A stretch of 35,861 bases of DNA from Bacteroides sp. (GCA_014801815.1 JAAVDM010000020.1:1-35861); one strand, 5' to 3'; shown: positions 7,758 through 18,234, numbered from the stretch's first letter. The notes: generated by a model from the sequence alone, not told the origin. Made by a program: numbers and translations.

Positions 7758-8813
7758 CATTTTACGGAAAGAAAAAATGAATTTAAGTCCACCATTTTTA
7801 TTATTCTCAGCTTTTATAGTACCACCGTGAAATAATATAGCGTTCTTTACAATTGAAAGTCCTAATCCGGTTCCACCTCTTTTTCGTGAGAGTCCCCTAT
7901 CAACTCTATAAAAACGTTCAAACAGATGTTTAAGATGCTCAGGCTGAACGCCTACTCCATTATCAGAGAATGAAAACGTTACTAAATCAATCTCATCTTT
8001 AACTAATGCAATTTCTATTTTTGTAGCTTTCGAGTATGCAATGACATTATCAAACATATTATGAAATATAGACATAATAAGAAAAGCATTACCCATAATA
8101 CTTAACTCTTTAGGTATTGCTGTCTTTACTTCAATATTATTCTCTGTTAATTGAACGGAAAATTCTTTTATGACTTTACGTACTATTTCAGATATATCAA
8201 CCCTTTCTATTTTAATAGAGTCACTATTCTCTTCAATTTTTGAAATAGTATCAACGTCATTGAGAAGACGACGAAGACGCATACTACTGTCATAAGCACG
8301 ATTCAGGAAAGCCAGACGTTTATCTTCGGACAATTCTTTGTGTGACAATACAGCTTCCAGACATACCTGCACAGCAGCTACCGGGTTCTTAAATTCATTA
8401 TTAATATTTGTGGTAAGTTGTTTCTTTATACGTATTTTCTCTTTTTCTTCAAAAACAGCTAATTGATGCTCTCTATCCCTTTCTACCTCTGTCTTATATA
8501 GACGAGCTGTCAATCGCTCAATTATAGAACCCAAATGTTTGAAATATACTAAATGAGGAACCGACAGATTTATGTTTCTTTTACCTTCGACAGTCTGCTC
8601 CAAAGTCTCATTTAACTGTTTAAAATCACGTCCTATATTATACACAAATACAAAATCAAGGCATAGCATTATTAATGTCATTCCTACAGATAAATAAATG
8701 CCTAAAGACGAATGGAATTTTTCAGTAATACAAGCTGTAAGAGCAACACCGCCTAAAGCTATACAGTTGAGCACAAACAGCATTACAAGACGTTTGAGAA
8801 AAAAATGAGACAT
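7755..8813 (-). CDS. Sensor histidine kinase-like protein lacking the phospho-acceptor His
   Basis: I choose ATG 8813 (MSHFFLKRL); a longer frame starts with TTG at 8861 but runs through an 18-bp palindrome. Two membrane helices (about residues 8-28 and 37-60) are followed by a coiled-coil linker, a DHp domain and a complete HATPase domain: N box FHNMFDNVIAYSKA, G1 DNGVGV, F box LFERFYRVDRG, G2 GGTGLGLSIV. The H-box, normally N-x-x-H-E-x-K/R-T-P, reads NINNEFKNPV; the His is Asn (residue 139, codon 8399-8397, AAT). The overall layout resembles RprX-type kinases of Bacteroides. No response regulator gene is adjacent. It may be a pseudokinase, a phosphatase or a dimer partner. Confidence 0.85.
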   Translation of the reverse strand: MSHFFLKRLVMLFVLNCIALGGVALTACITEKFHSSLGIYLSVGMTLIMLCLDFVFVYNIGRDFKQLNETLEQTVEGKRNINLSVPHLVYFKHLGSIIERLTARLYKTEVERDREHQLAVFEEKEKIRIKKQLTTNINNEFKNPVAAVQVCLEAVLSHKELSEDKRLAFLNRAYDSSMRLRRLLNDVDTISKIEENSDSIKIERVDISEIVRKVIKEFSVQLTENNIEVKTAIPKELSIMGNAFLIMSIFHNMFDNVIAYSKATKIEIALVKDEIDLVTFSFSDNGVGVQPEHLKHLFERFYRVDRGLSRKRGGTGLGLSIVKNAILFHGGTIKAENNKNGGLKFIFSFRKM

Positions 8814-8832
8814 TGAAGTAAAATTTATAATA

Positions 8833-8850
8833 AAATGAATATATTCATTT
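8833..8850. repeat. 18-bp perfect palindrome upstream of the kinase gene
   Basis: The sequence aaatgaatatattcattt is its own reverse complement. It lies 20 nt upstream of the chosen start at 8813. It could be an operator; AT-rich palindromes of this size also arise by chance, so the role is uncertain. Confidence 0.45.
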
Positions 8851-8860
8851 ATATTCAGCA

Positions 8861-8893
8861 AAGTCCGGGTCTAACAATGTAGACCCAGACCTT
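8861..8893 (-). terminator. Hairpin after mutB, probable terminator
   Basis: Arms 8863-8872 and 8881-8890 pair around an 8-nt loop. As minus-strand RNA the single non-Watson-Crick position is a U-G wobble, so the stem is fully paired in the direction of mutB transcription, while the plus strand would have a C-A mismatch. A short U stretch follows. It lies about 50 nt after the mutB stop. Confidence 0.6.
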
Positions 8894-8941
8894 ACACTAA
8901 TTATATAAAGTTATACTGACTTTCAGTATTTATGCACTTTC

Positions 8942-11095
8942 TCAGGCATTCTCCTCAGCACGCTGCTCATTAAGCAGACGTATCATTTCGATTGCACTCT
9001 TAGGAATACGTGTACCGGGGCCAAATATGGCATCAACACCGGCTTTATAAAGGAAGTCATAATCCTGAGCTGGAATAACACCACCGGCAGTGACCATAAT
9101 ATCAGGACGGCCAAGCTTCTTCAACTCCTCAATAACCTGAGGAATAAGAGTCTTGTGTCCGGCAGCCAATGATGATACACCAAGAATATGGACGTCATTT
9201 TCAACAGCCTGACGGGCAGCCTCAGCGGGAGTCTGGAACAAGGGACCCATATCCACATCAAAGCCACAGTCAGCATAACCGGTTGCAACTACTTTAGCAC
9301 CACGGTCATGGCCATCTTGTCCCATCTTAGCTATCATGATACGCGGCTGACGGCCTTCACGCTTTGCAAAGTCAGCTACCGCTTTTCTTGCCTCCTCAAA
9401 TTCAGGATCACCCTTTTCTTCACTGCTATACACGCCGGATATTGTTTTAATTACTGCCTTATAACGTCCTACTACAGCCTCACAAGCATCAGATATCTCA
9501 CCAAGAGTAGCTCTCAGGCCGGCTGCCTTAACAGCCAGGTCAAGAAGATTACCTTTACTCGGATCTTTGACACACTCGGTAATAGCTTCAAGAGCTTTCT
9601 TAACAGCAGCTTCGTCACGATGAGCACGTAAATCCTCCAATCTTGCACACTGTTCTTTACGTACCTCAGTATTGTCTACTTCCAGAATATCAATGGGGTC
9701 TTCATGGTCAAGACGATACTTGTTGATACCCACGATAGTCTGTGTACCCGAGTCAATATGAGCCTGTGTACGAGCAGCAGCTTCCTCAATCTTAAGTTTT
9801 GGAAGACCGGTCTCAATAGCTTTTGCCATTCCTCCGAGTTTCTCAATCTCCTGAATATGCTCCCAAGCACGATGAGCTATCTCATTGGTAAGTGCTTCTA
9901 CATAATAAGAACCGCCCCAAGGATCAACTTGTTTTGTAACATAAGTTTCCTCCTGTATATAAATCTGAGTATTACGGGCAATTCGTGCAGAGAAGTCAGT
10001 AGGTAAAGCAATAGCCTCGTCAAGAGCGTTCGTGTGAAGAGACTGAGTATGACCGAGCACAGCACCCATAGCCTCAACGCAGGTACGGCCTACGTTATTA
10101 AATGGATCCTGTTCAGTCAGAGACCAACCCGAGGTCTGACAGTGAGTACGTAAAGCCAAAGATTTAGGATTCTTAGGATTAAACTGCTTTACGATTCTTG
10201 CCCACAGCATACGTGCAGCACGCATCTTGGCAATCTCCATGAAATAATTCATAGAAATACCCCAGAAGAATGAAAGACGGGGAGCAAACGAGTCAATATC
10301 CATACCAGCATTAACACCGGCACGAAGATATTCAAGACCGTCAGCTAATGTATATGCTAACTCGATGTCAGCTGTAGCACCGGCTTCCTGCATGTGGTAT
10401 CCTGAGATAGAAATCGAATTGAATTTAGGCATATTCTTCGATGTATACTCAAAGATATCAGCGATTATCTTCATAGAGAATGCTGGCGGATATATATAGG
10501 TGTTGCGCACCATGAACTCCTTCAGAATATCATTCTGAATGGTACCTGCCATTTCATCAAGTTTAGCACCCTGTTCAAGACCTGCATTTATATAGAATGC
10601 CAGTACCGGAAGCACAGCGCCATTCATAGTCATTGATACTGACATCTTATTGAGGGGAATACCGTCAAATAAGACTTTCATATCCTCAAGCGAGCAGATT
10701 GATACTCCCGCTTTACCTACATCACCTACAACACGCTCATGATCGGCATCATAACCACGGTGAGTAGGAAGGTCAAAAGCTACTGACAGACCTTTCTGAC
10801 CGGAAGCAAGGTTGCGACGATAGAAAGCATTTGACTCAGCAGCAGTTGAAAAACCGGCATACTGACGGATAGTCCACGGACGCATGGGGTACATGGCACT
10901 GTAGGGACCTCTCAAGAAAGGAGGAAGACCTGATACATAATCAAGATGTTCCAGACCCTCAAGATCAGCTTCAGTATATACCGGTTTTACCGGTATAAGC
11001 TCGGCGGTGAGCCATTCCTCTCCCTTTTCCACAGGAGCGTGAGTTGCGGGAGATACAACCTTGGTTATATCTATTTCTTTAAAATTCGGTCTCAT
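8942..11095 (-). CDS. mutB: Methylmalonyl-CoA mutase, large (alpha) subunit
   Basis: This catalytic subunit interconverts succinyl-CoA and (R)-methylmalonyl-CoA with adenosylcobalamin, in the cytoplasm; in Bacteroidales this leads to propionate. The 717-residue length is typical. The N-terminal barrel carries [14 protein letters not shown], and the C-terminal cobalamin-binding domain has [14 protein letters not shown] (near residue 595), the DxHxxG motif whose His ligates cobalt. The gene starts 2 nt after mutA ends, so the two are co-transcribed and translationally linked. A 9-bp hairpin (10977-10997) sits in the 5' part of the coding sequence. Confidence 0.97.
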   Translation of the reverse strand: MRPNFKEIDITKVVSPATHAPVEKGEEWLTAELIPVKPVYTEADLEGLEHLDYVSGLPPFLRGPYSAMYPMRPWTIRQYAGFSTAAESNAFYRRNLASGQKGLSVAFDLPTHRGYDADHERVVGDVGKAGVSICSLEDMKVLFDGIPLNKMSVSMTMNGAVLPVLAFYINAGLEQGAKLDEMAGTIQNDILKEFMVRNTYIYPPAFSMKIIADIFEYTSKNMPKFNSISISGYHMQEAGATADIELAYTLADGLEYLRAGVNAGMDIDSFAPRLSFFWGISMNYFMEIAKMRAARMLWARIVKQFNPKNPKSLALRTHCQTSGWSLTEQDPFNNVGRTCVEAMGAVLGHTQSLHTNALDEAIALPTDFSARIARNTQIYIQEETYVTKQVDPWGGSYYVEALTNEIAHRAWEHIQEIEKLGGMAKAIETGLPKLKIEEAAARTQAHIDSGTQTIVGINKYRLDHEDPIDILEVDNTEVRKEQCARLEDLRAHRDEAAVKKALEAITECVKDPSKGNLLDLAVKAAGLRATLGEISDACEAVVGRYKAVIKTISGVYSSEEKGDPEFEEARKAVADFAKREGRQPRIMIAKMGQDGHDRGAKVVATGYADCGFDVDMGPLFQTPAEAARQAVENDVHILGVSSLAAGHKTLIPQVIEELKKLGRPDIMVTAGGVIPAQDYDFLYKAGVDAIFGPGTRIPKSAIEMIRLLNEQRAEENA

Positions 11096-11097
11096 GA

Positions 11098-12951
11098 TTA
11101 GTTGAGCAGTTTTGCGTTAAACCCAATTAATGTGTCAAGCACATTGACACGAACGTGGATAAAATCTTCAATACCCTGTGCCTTGAGCTCTTCCATACAA
11201 GCAGGAGCACCGGCTACTACAAACAGTGCACGTCCGTCAAGAGCTTTGAATGCCTCAGGAGCATACTGTGCGTACTCATCATCACTTGAACACAGTACTA
11301 CTACATCAGCACCTTTCTCCATAGCAGCGTCTATACCTTCCTGTACAGTATTAAAGCCGATATTATCAATAATTTCATATCCGGCACAACCAAAGAAGTT
11401 TGCTGAGAACTGAGCGCGTGCGAGACGCATTGCAAGATTACCGATAGTAAGCATAAACACTTTGGGACGCTTACCACTCTTCTCAGTGTCAAGACGGAGA
11501 TTTTCAAATTGGCTTGCAGCACGGTCAAAGTTAAGCCATTCAACAGCACCCTCAGCAGGAGCAGCCTCTGAACAACCACAACCGCATTTTGTAAGTTTTA
11601 TTTTGCCCAAAGCAGTTTCATTGAAGTTGGGATACTGATTTGTGCCTAACAGGATCTCCTTACGTCGTGCTACATCAACATGACGTTTTACTCCACTTTC
11701 ATTAACTTTAGCTTGTATTTTACCACTCTTAAGCAACGTATCAAAGCCACCTTCATCTTCCACTTCATTGAAAATTTCCCATGCACGTTTAGCAATAGAA
11801 GCGGTCAACGTCTCGATATAATACGAACCTCCGGCAGGGTCTACCACCTTATTAAGATGAGATTCATCACGCAACATGTGCTGCTGGTTACGGGCGATAC
11901 GCTCAGAGAACTCATCAGGCTTTTCATAAGTGAGGTCAAAAGGAAGTGTCTCGATTGAATTAACACCTGCTAATGCAGCACTCATTGTTTCAGTCATTGA
12001 GCGCAGCATATTAACATGAGCGTCATAAATTGTCATGTTGAACTTGCTGGTTACAGCATGAACCCACATTTTACAGCACTCCTCAGCTGCACCGTATGAT
12101 TTTACAATTTCTGCCCAAAGCATACGTGCTGCACGGAATTTGGCAATCTCCATGAAGTAGTTGGAAGAAATACCCATATTGAACTTTATACGTTCAGCAA
12201 CTTCACAGGCATTCAGACCAGCTTCAGTCAAAAGTGTAAGCCATTCAACACCCCATGCTAAAGCATAGCCAAGTTCTTGAGTAATATAGGCTCCGGCATT
12301 ATTAAGAAGATAGCTGTCAACAGCAAAGCAACGCAACCCCTTTATAGGTTTAACTACTTCATATACCTCTATAGCAGTAGCGGTAATATCCTTGGGGAAA
12401 GGAAGACCTCTACGCAGCAGACGCTTGAACGGATCAAAGTCTATAGCACCACGGAAGTTATCCTTAGCGCCGGCTTCTTCAATAATATTGACTAAGGCTT
12501 TTGCAACCTCTACAGCTTTTCCAGGACAACACTTAATGTTAATCTCTACCTTATTAAGATCAATATCCTTAAGAATGAGCTTCAGATCGTCACTTGTAAC
12601 ATTGTGTCCAAGTTTTATTCCAAGAGACTCAACACCTCTGTCAAGAATATGACGCGCATGGTCATTCATTGCTTCTGCATTCTCGCCCAGTACTTCCTGA
12701 CGTATCAGCCAGTCATTATTGTCGCGAGTACCGCGTACATAAGGAAATTCGCCGGGCAGTGAACCGATAGTAGCTAAATCCTTTATGTCTTCACGGCGAT
12801 AAAAAGGCTGCACATTGAAGCCTTCATTAGTGCGCCATACCAATTTCTTATCGAAATCGGCGCCCTTTAAATCGGCAATGATTTTCGCCTTCCACTCTTC
12901 GGTAGTGACGGGCGAAAACATGTCAAATAGTTTTTCTTTGTTTTCTGCCAT
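11098..12951 (-). CDS. mutA: Methylmalonyl-CoA mutase, small (beta) subunit
   Basis: This is the non-catalytic partner of MutB in the heterodimeric mutase, 617 residues, typical length. It has the mutase barrel (for example [20 protein letters not shown], the same block as in MutB) and a degenerate C-terminal flavodoxin-like domain with no DxHxxG motif, as expected for the beta subunit. A Cys-rich linker (KCGCGCSE, near residue 457) joins barrel and C-terminal domain and could bind a metal or be a simple loop. It is first of the two-gene operon, with a good promoter at 13065-13095. Confidence 0.96.
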   Translation of the reverse strand: MAENKEKLFDMFSPVTTEEWKAKIIADLKGADFDKKLVWRTNEGFNVQPFYRREDIKDLATIGSLPGEFPYVRGTRDNNDWLIRQEVLGENAEAMNDHARHILDRGVESLGIKLGHNVTSDDLKLILKDIDLNKVEINIKCCPGKAVEVAKALVNIIEEAGAKDNFRGAIDFDPFKRLLRRGLPFPKDITATAIEVYEVVKPIKGLRCFAVDSYLLNNAGAYITQELGYALAWGVEWLTLLTEAGLNACEVAERIKFNMGISSNYFMEIAKFRAARMLWAEIVKSYGAAEECCKMWVHAVTSKFNMTIYDAHVNMLRSMTETMSAALAGVNSIETLPFDLTYEKPDEFSERIARNQQHMLRDESHLNKVVDPAGGSYYIETLTASIAKRAWEIFNEVEDEGGFDTLLKSGKIQAKVNESGVKRHVDVARRKEILLGTNQYPNFNETALGKIKLTKCGCGCSEAAPAEGAVEWLNFDRAASQFENLRLDTEKSGKRPKVFMLTIGNLAMRLARAQFSANFFGCAGYEIIDNIGFNTVQEGIDAAMEKGADVVVLCSSDDEYAQYAPEAFKALDGRALFVVAGAPACMEELKAQGIEDFIHVRVNVLDTLIGFNAKLLN

Positions 12952-13064
12952 AATAGTATAGCTCTTATATAGATGTTATGGTTGTCTCTATAATCTGCTG
13001 ACAAGTGAGGCATTAGAGATGAGGTTATCTTCGACTGCCCTTCCTCGGCAGACTGTTTCATCTG

Positions 13065-13095
13065 CAAAGATAGACATATATTCAGATATTGAAAA
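13065..13095 (-). promoter_or_regulatory. Promoter of mutA-mutB
   Basis: TATCTTTG (13072-13065 on the minus strand) is a full -7 match. The -33 position 19 nt upstream reads TTTT instead of TTTG. The leader to the mutA ATG is about 110 nt and contains a small hairpin (ctgcc/ggcag, 13051-13035). I see no cobalamin riboswitch in it. Confidence 0.65.
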
Positions 13096-13167
13096 ATTTT
13101 AGCATATTTTTTTCCAATTCTTTAAGTGTATTATCCTACCTAAATATATCTGTAATATATGTCACTA

Positions 13168-13842
13168 TTAAAATTTCTCTGTCAGACACTTTTCTCCACA
13201 GCTTAATACTCTCGCCGGATAATCTTCAACCAACTGTAGATTATGTGTAGCCATCAGCACACAATGCCCTTTGGCTGCAAGATCGTGGAGTAATCTGACA
13301 ATTACTATTCCTGTCATAGGATCTAAATTTCCCGTAGGTTCATCTGCAATGATAAGCGAAGGTTTATTTAGTAACGCACGGGCTATAACAATACGCTGTT
13401 GTTCTCCACCAGAAAGCTCATGTGGCATTTTATAATGTTTGTTTGTCATGCCTACGGCTTCAAGAACTTCCTCTATTCTCGCGGCCATTTCGTCTTTGCG
13501 TTTCCATCCGGTAGCTTGAAGAACAAATCTGAGATTAGCTTCTACCGAACGATCCTGCAATAATTGAAAATCCTGAAATACTATACCAATCTTACGTCTG
13601 AGATATGGTACATGATGTTTCCTGATATTAAGTAGATCATAATTCTGTACCTGTGCTTTCTCACCAGTAGCAATCGGAACATCGGCATACATAGTTTTCA
13701 TAAGAGAACTCTTGCCTGAACCGACACGACCTACCAAATAACAAAACTCACCCTCTTCTATTTTGAAAGAAATATTCTTCAGAACGGTTTTTTCTGCCCG
13801 TTCTATATTTACATTCTTATATTCTACAACTACTTTGCTCAT
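13168..13842 (-). CDS. ftsE: Cell-division ABC transporter ATP-binding protein FtsE
   Basis: This 224-residue ABC ATPase works with FtsX at the division septum to control peptidoglycan hydrolases. Visible motifs are Walker A GRVGSGKSS (residues 38-46), Q-loop FQDFQLL, signature LSGGEQQR, Walker B LIIADEPTGNLDP and the H-loop ATHN. The layout and length match FtsE rather than a larger importer subunit. No ftsX gene is next to it in this window, which is common in Bacteroidetes. LolD-like proteins are the main alternative. Confidence 0.85.
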   Translation of the reverse strand: MSKVVVEYKNVNIERAEKTVLKNISFKIEEGEFCYLVGRVGSGKSSLMKTMYADVPIATGEKAQVQNYDLLNIRKHHVPYLRRKIGIVFQDFQLLQDRSVEANLRFVLQATGWKRKDEMAARIEEVLEAVGMTNKHYKMPHELSGGEQQRIVIARALLNKPSLIIADEPTGNLDPMTGIVIVRLLHDLAAKGHCVLMATHNLQLVEDYPARVLSCGEKCLTEKF

Positions 13843-13864
13843 ATTTACCGTTTAAATTACGGTA

Positions 13865-13895
13865 CAAAGTTAATACTTTTTATTTAGTACTATAA
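13865..13895 (-). promoter_or_regulatory. Possible ftsE promoter
   Basis: TAACTTTG (13872-13865, minus strand) is a full -7 match; the -33 position has only TTTA or TTAT. The predicted leader is about 20 nt and contains a 6-bp inverted repeat taccgt/acggta just before the start codon. Confidence 0.5.
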
Positions 13896-13923
13896 ATCAT
13901 AATACTATAATACATTACAGTTA

Positions 13924-15270
13924 TTAAAACATAAACTGAAATAAAGCATCTGCCCTATTAGCATTACCATGCATTCCGCCTATATCCATACGTTTACCGG
14001 CAAGATATTCAGCTCCAATCTGGAATCGTGGAGTAATGTCCCAAAATAAATTTATAGCCCCGTACATACCGTATTTATAAGAAGTACTCTCTATTCCTGA
14101 TTTTGGATAATAACGCAGATGGCCTAATGCTAAAGTAGAGTATACTGCAGAAGTAAAATTATACTTTAATCCAAGAGTTATACCAAGTGAACCCGGAGCG
14201 TAAAGATAGCCTTGAGCAGATGGATCTGGTATTAGATCTGTATTATCACAGGACAGATCAACAAGATAAGAGCCTATACCCTTTCCATATCCTATACCTC
14301 CGTAAACAGTGACAGGATAACCGATCTTAGAATATCCGGTCAACTGTAATCCCCAGCCCATAACATCTCTATTACACTCTTTGATAATATCTCTATATGA
14401 CAGTACTCGTACAAGCCCTGATAATCTGATATGACTTAAGCCACTGTTCCAGTCATACTGCATGAACCCGGAAACGTCAGGAACCCAGTCTGCACATTTT
14501 TTAGTAAATTCCCCACTATCATCAATCTGTGATGACGGTATCTCTATAGAACCGGCAATTGTCCAATTCTTTTTGAAACTATGCATATATCTTACCAATA
14601 TATTAGTACGTGACACATGGCCGTTCGGACCGGCACCATCTATAGTTGGCGGCTGAGCCGCAGGATCACTAAAAGTAGATGTAGCATATCCCAAGGTCCA
14701 GTCTCCAGCCATAAAATAAGCTTTCTTAAGCTGGAAACCCACACCTTTATAACCATTAAAATTAGCCTCAATATAACCTATATATTCTCCAAGAATACTT
14801 TTTCTTCCTAAGATAGTAAGAAATACAGCACATCCGGAAGGAGTTGCTCCCAAATGTTTCATATTAGTAGGATCTTTCTCCACAGGTATCAGATAAGGTG
14901 CAAATCCATTAGCAGGTATTGAACCATTCCAATCAGCCCAACCGCGCATTCTTATAACACCTCCTACTCCCATAGCGATATTAGCATCTTTGCTCATAAA
15001 CATAAAATATGGAGCTTTAGGATCCTGAAAATGTCGAAACTGATTAATATAAAACTGATCAATCAGACTTCTTATAGAGTCGACAGGTGCTGTTGTAGAG
15101 CCGATTCCTGTATAGATGATCTTAGTGTCATCAAGAAGTTTTTGATGAGCCTCCACCTCCGGATATATCTTACTCTCCGGATTCTGTGATTCAGCAGATT
15201 TAATCTGAGCTTTACCACAATTAGTAATATTGGATATTACTAACAGTAACAATACAATAATTACTCTCAT
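13924..15270 (-). CDS. DcaP-like outer-membrane porin
   Basis: This 448-residue protein has an N-terminal hydrophobic signal segment (residues 1-19) and ends in Phe, as outer-membrane barrels do. Residues 85-110 (YFMFMSKDANIAMGVGGVIR, then WADWNG) resemble the start of DcaP-family trimeric porins, and alternating-hydrophobicity strands fill the rest. Before the barrel is a short segment (about 35-75) that may be the N-terminal coiled coil of this family. It lies 18 nt after radA and is likely co-transcribed, though no functional link is evident. Substrate unknown. Confidence 0.7.
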   Translation of the reverse strand: MRVIIVLLLLVISNITNCGKAQIKSAESQNPESKIYPEVEAHQKLLDDTKIIYTGIGSTTAPVDSIRSLIDQFYINQFRHFQDPKAPYFMFMSKDANIAMGVGGVIRMRGWADWNGSIPANGFAPYLIPVEKDPTNMKHLGATPSGCAVFLTILGRKSILGEYIGYIEANFNGYKGVGFQLKKAYFMAGDWTLGYATSTFSDPAAQPPTIDGAGPNGHVSRTNILVRYMHSFKKNWTIAGSIEIPSSQIDDSGEFTKKCADWVPDVSGFMQYDWNSGLSHIRLSGLVRVLSYRDIIKECNRDVMGWGLQLTGYSKIGYPVTVYGGIGYGKGIGSYLVDLSCDNTDLIPDPSAQGYLYAPGSLGITLGLKYNFTSAVYSTLALGHLRYYPKSGIESTSYKYGMYGAINLFWDITPRFQIGAEYLAGKRMDIGGMHGNANRADALFQFMF

Positions 15271-15288
15271 TTTTAAATATTAATAGAT

Positions 15289-16659
15289 TTATGTAAATAA
15301 CTTTCTGAAAACTTCCTCTATCTTCCCTACCTCTATAATTTTAGTCGTAGATGCAGATTTTAAATTTATACCTTCTTTTATATTATCACGTGGTACAAAA
15401 ATTGTATCAAAACCTAATTTTGCAGCTTCAGCAACACGCTGTTCTATTCTTACGACAGGTCTTATTTCACCGGAAAGTCCTACTTCTCCAACAAAAGCTG
15501 TACGTAAGGGAATTGCAACATCAAAATTAGATGACATTATAGCAGCTGTAACAGACATATCTAAGGCAGGGTCCGAAACTTTCAATCCTCCCGCTATGTT
15601 CAGAAAAACATCTTTCTGTCCTAACTTAAAACGAGCCCGTTTTTCAAGTACTGCAAGCAACATATTAAGTCGTCTCTGATCAAAACCTGTCACCGATCGT
15701 TGAGGAGTACCGTAAGCCGCAGAAGAAACCAAAGCCTGTACCTCAACCATTATTGGTCTTATACCTTCAACAGTCACACCTATACTAACACCGCTCATTT
15801 CCTGATCACGGTTCTGAGACATGAGCATTTCAGAAGGATTCTTTACTTCCTTAAGTCCTCTCTGTACCATTTCATATATACCTATTTCCGAAGTAGAACC
15901 AAATCTATTCTTAACCGAACGTAATATTCTATACAGAAACTGACGGTCACCTTCAAATTGTAACACAGTATCAACAATGTGTTCCAATACTTTAGGACCG
16001 GCGATAGCACCTTCCTTATTTATATGTCCTACCAATATTACAGGAACTCCTGACTCTTTGGCATATCTTAATAAAGCTGCCGCACACTCTCGCACTTGTG
16101 CCACACTACCGGAAGCACTTTCAATATTATCAGTAGCTATAGTCTGAATGGAGTCTACAACAAGAATTTCCGGCTCTACCTTTTCTATCTGAGAGAAAAT
16201 ATTTTCGAGTCGTGTCTCACACAATATAAACGTATTATCAGCAACTTTTCCAAGTCTGTCAGCCCTCAGCTTTAACTGTGTCGCACTCTCCTCTCCGGAT
16301 ACATATAATATCCGCCGGCCTCTTATGGATAATATATTTTGTAATAGAAGAGTAGATTTACCGATACCGGGCTCGCCTCCGATTAAGGTGAGTGAACCTT
16401 CAACAAGACCACCACCTAACACACGATTCAGTTCTTCACTCGGCATTTTGATACGCACCTCATCTCTGACCTCTATTTCAGATAGGCGTACCGGTTTTAT
16501 AGTTCTAAGAGAAGTACCTTTATTAGTTGATTTAGTCACAACAATCTTCTCTTCTACCATAGTATTCCATTCTCCACATCCGGGACATTTACCAAGCCAT
16601 TTAGGTGCGTCATATCCACATGACGAACATACGTAAACAGTCTTTGTTTTTCCAGCCAT
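15289..16659 (-). CDS. radA: DNA repair protein RadA (Sms)
   Basis: RadA is a RecA-like helicase that promotes branch migration in recombination. At 456 residues it is full length. It starts with a C4 zinc finger (C11, C14, C25, C28), followed by Walker A GGEPGIGKST, the RadA-specific KNRFG motif (VKNRFGSTSEIG) and a C-terminal Lon-like domain (FVGEVGLSGEIRPV, then AKLGFDTIFVPRDN). The gene is 11 nt downstream of the SDR gene and 18 nt upstream of the porin gene, forming a probable three-gene operon. Confidence 0.96.
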   Translation of the reverse strand: MAGKTKTVYVCSSCGYDAPKWLGKCPGCGEWNTMVEEKIVVTKSTNKGTSLRTIKPVRLSEIEVRDEVRIKMPSEELNRVLGGGLVEGSLTLIGGEPGIGKSTLLLQNILSIRGRRILYVSGEESATQLKLRADRLGKVADNTFILCETRLENIFSQIEKVEPEILVVDSIQTIATDNIESASGSVAQVRECAAALLRYAKESGVPVILVGHINKEGAIAGPKVLEHIVDTVLQFEGDRQFLYRILRSVKNRFGSTSEIGIYEMVQRGLKEVKNPSEMLMSQNRDQEMSGVSIGVTVEGIRPIMVEVQALVSSAAYGTPQRSVTGFDQRRLNMLLAVLEKRARFKLGQKDVFLNIAGGLKVSDPALDMSVTAAIMSSNFDVAIPLRTAFVGEVGLSGEIRPVVRIEQRVAEAAKLGFDTIFVPRDNIKEGINLKSASTTKIIEVGKIEEVFRKLFT

Positions 16660-16670
16660 CTTAATTTTGC

Positions 16671-18161
16671 TTAATCATTTAATTCTTCTTTATTATGTGT
16701 AGACATATATATATCATGTATCAGAGGATCTTTTTTAGCCATATCTGATGTAGGCCATGGGGAGCATTCAGGACACCAATGTCCTCCTAATGCCACAACT
16801 GTAGGTGAGGTATTAAATACATGACCTACACTACATTTCCATGTAAGCGGAGTTTTTATATCACCATCCTTCATAGATTCTGACAGACACTCCCCACCAC
16901 GTCTTATGGCAAGCGATTGCATATCTTTAAGAGATAACTCCCGGAAAGGTTTCCACCTGTCATATCCTAAATCCAATATTTTATAATTTTTATCCTTAGT
17001 ATCAGGTTTAGGTACTATTAAAGCCTGTGACCAATTATTATTGGTCATACCTGGAATAAAAAAAGCTTTCAACAGTGTTTCATTATTCTCTTTTCTCCAA
17101 CCTAAGGTGCCAAAATGACGATCAGAAGCCACATATTTCATAAACATTTTTATAATACCTGATGGTATAATTCCGGCTAATTTGAAATATGTAGGTAGGC
17201 TTTTAGCCATATTAATAAAATATTCTTCAGCAGTTATACCTTTCCTGAAAGGTACAAGTTGATTGAGATGGTCTGAACTCCAATACCAGATTCCATGAAA
17301 ATTACGATGTGCGAACCATGAGGCCTCAAATACTTTCTCCGGAGGCGGACAGTAAAGGGCTCTTAATAACATTGATTCAAATTCGTAATTAGTCAGACGA
17401 AAAGAGCTACCACTACCTATATCAAAGAAGTGTCCCCATATTTCCTCTGAAACATCTATTTTACATACCGCAACCATAAGAGACACTGTATCTTCGATTG
17501 TAGACCATTCTAATACACCGTTGAGTGGCACATGGAAAGTAATCGGGCTATTACCTTTATATAATAATTCCTTTGATAAGATAGCTGATTGCCGTAGTGA
17601 AACCCATCTTTTAAGTTTTGACTCGGCTACAATTCTCTCCGCAAGAATCTTTGATAAAGCATAATAATCATATAAGGCAGGTAACATAGGATCACCTGGC
17701 CCACCCCAATGTAACGGTATAGCACGAGAACCATACTGAGCAACTGAACCAATATATACAAACCTTGTAGTATCAATTTGATTAAGGTCTGTTATAGCAC
17801 ATATAAGATTCTTGACTGATTCAACATTCACTTTCAACGTAAGCTCCGGTACATAATCAGCTTTAGGAGAAACCAAGCCTCCGATATGCAATACAATATC
17901 GGCACGAAATACTAATTGTTTTATTTTAGGTATATCAAATAGATCTCCCCAGATCACTTCAACATTAGTATATGTAAGCCATTTTTTTACTAACTTACGA
18001 TTTTTCTTTGAAGGACGTATAAGAAGTTTAAGATGAGTAACTTTATCTTTTTTACGTAACAATTCTTCTACTGTAGCTTTACCCATTGTCCCGGTTGCTC
18101 CTGTGATAGCTATCACAGAATGCAATTTAGATTTAGAAGTTGATGATACTGACGAAGCCAT
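16671..18161 (-). CDS. NAD(P)-dependent SDR/epimerase with C-terminal Zn-finger-like domain
   Basis: The N-terminal half is an extended SDR: the nucleotide motif ITGATGTMG (about residues 18-26), a GDLFD acidic patch and a YALSK pair that fits the YxxxK catalytic motif. Substrate is unknown. From about residue 420 there is a separate small domain with C (in GGECLSE), W-K-C-S-x-G-H and HWCPEC, a Cys/His set like treble-clef zinc ribbons found in homing-endonuclease-associated or DNA-binding proteins. The combination in one 496-residue chain is unusual. It heads the operon with radA, behind a clear promoter at 18203-18234. Confidence 0.75.
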   Translation of the reverse strand: MASSVSSTSKSKLHSVIAITGATGTMGKATVEELLRKKDKVTHLKLLIRPSKKNRKLVKKWLTYTNVEVIWGDLFDIPKIKQLVFRADIVLHIGGLVSPKADYVPELTLKVNVESVKNLICAITDLNQIDTTRFVYIGSVAQYGSRAIPLHWGGPGDPMLPALYDYYALSKILAERIVAESKLKRWVSLRQSAILSKELLYKGNSPITFHVPLNGVLEWSTIEDTVSLMVAVCKIDVSEEIWGHFFDIGSGSSFRLTNYEFESMLLRALYCPPPEKVFEASWFAHRNFHGIWYWSSDHLNQLVPFRKGITAEEYFINMAKSLPTYFKLAGIIPSGIIKMFMKYVASDRHFGTLGWRKENNETLLKAFFIPGMTNNNWSQALIVPKPDTKDKNYKILDLGYDRWKPFRELSLKDMQSLAIRRGGECLSESMKDGDIKTPLTWKCSVGHVFNTSPTVVALGGHWCPECSPWPTSDMAKKDPLIHDIYMSTHNKEELND

Positions 18162-18202
18162 TAAAGTAGCTTATTATTAAAGAATAGAGTAAAATTTGAA
18201 TG

Positions 18203-18234
18203 CAAAAGTAGGAAAATACCCACCCTATTCCAAA
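18203..18234 (-). promoter_or_regulatory. Promoter of the SDR-radA-porin operon
   Basis: Minus-strand TTTG (18234-18231), a 20-nt spacer and TACTTTTG (18210-18203) match both consensus boxes. The predicted leader to the ATG at 18161 is about 35 nt. Confidence 0.8.

Noticed and set aside
8814..8861. TTG-initiated extension of the histidine kinase
   Set aside because: The extra 16 residues are encoded across an 18-bp palindrome and add nothing family-like; ATG 8813 begins just before the first membrane helix.
9188..9631. A 147-codon plus-strand frame inside mutB
   Set aside because: Shadow of the highly conserved mutB coding sequence; no plausible protein features.
12952..13064. Cobalamin riboswitch before mutA
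   Set aside because: The leader is only about 110 nt and lacks the B12-box and multi-helix layout; only a small hairpin is visible.
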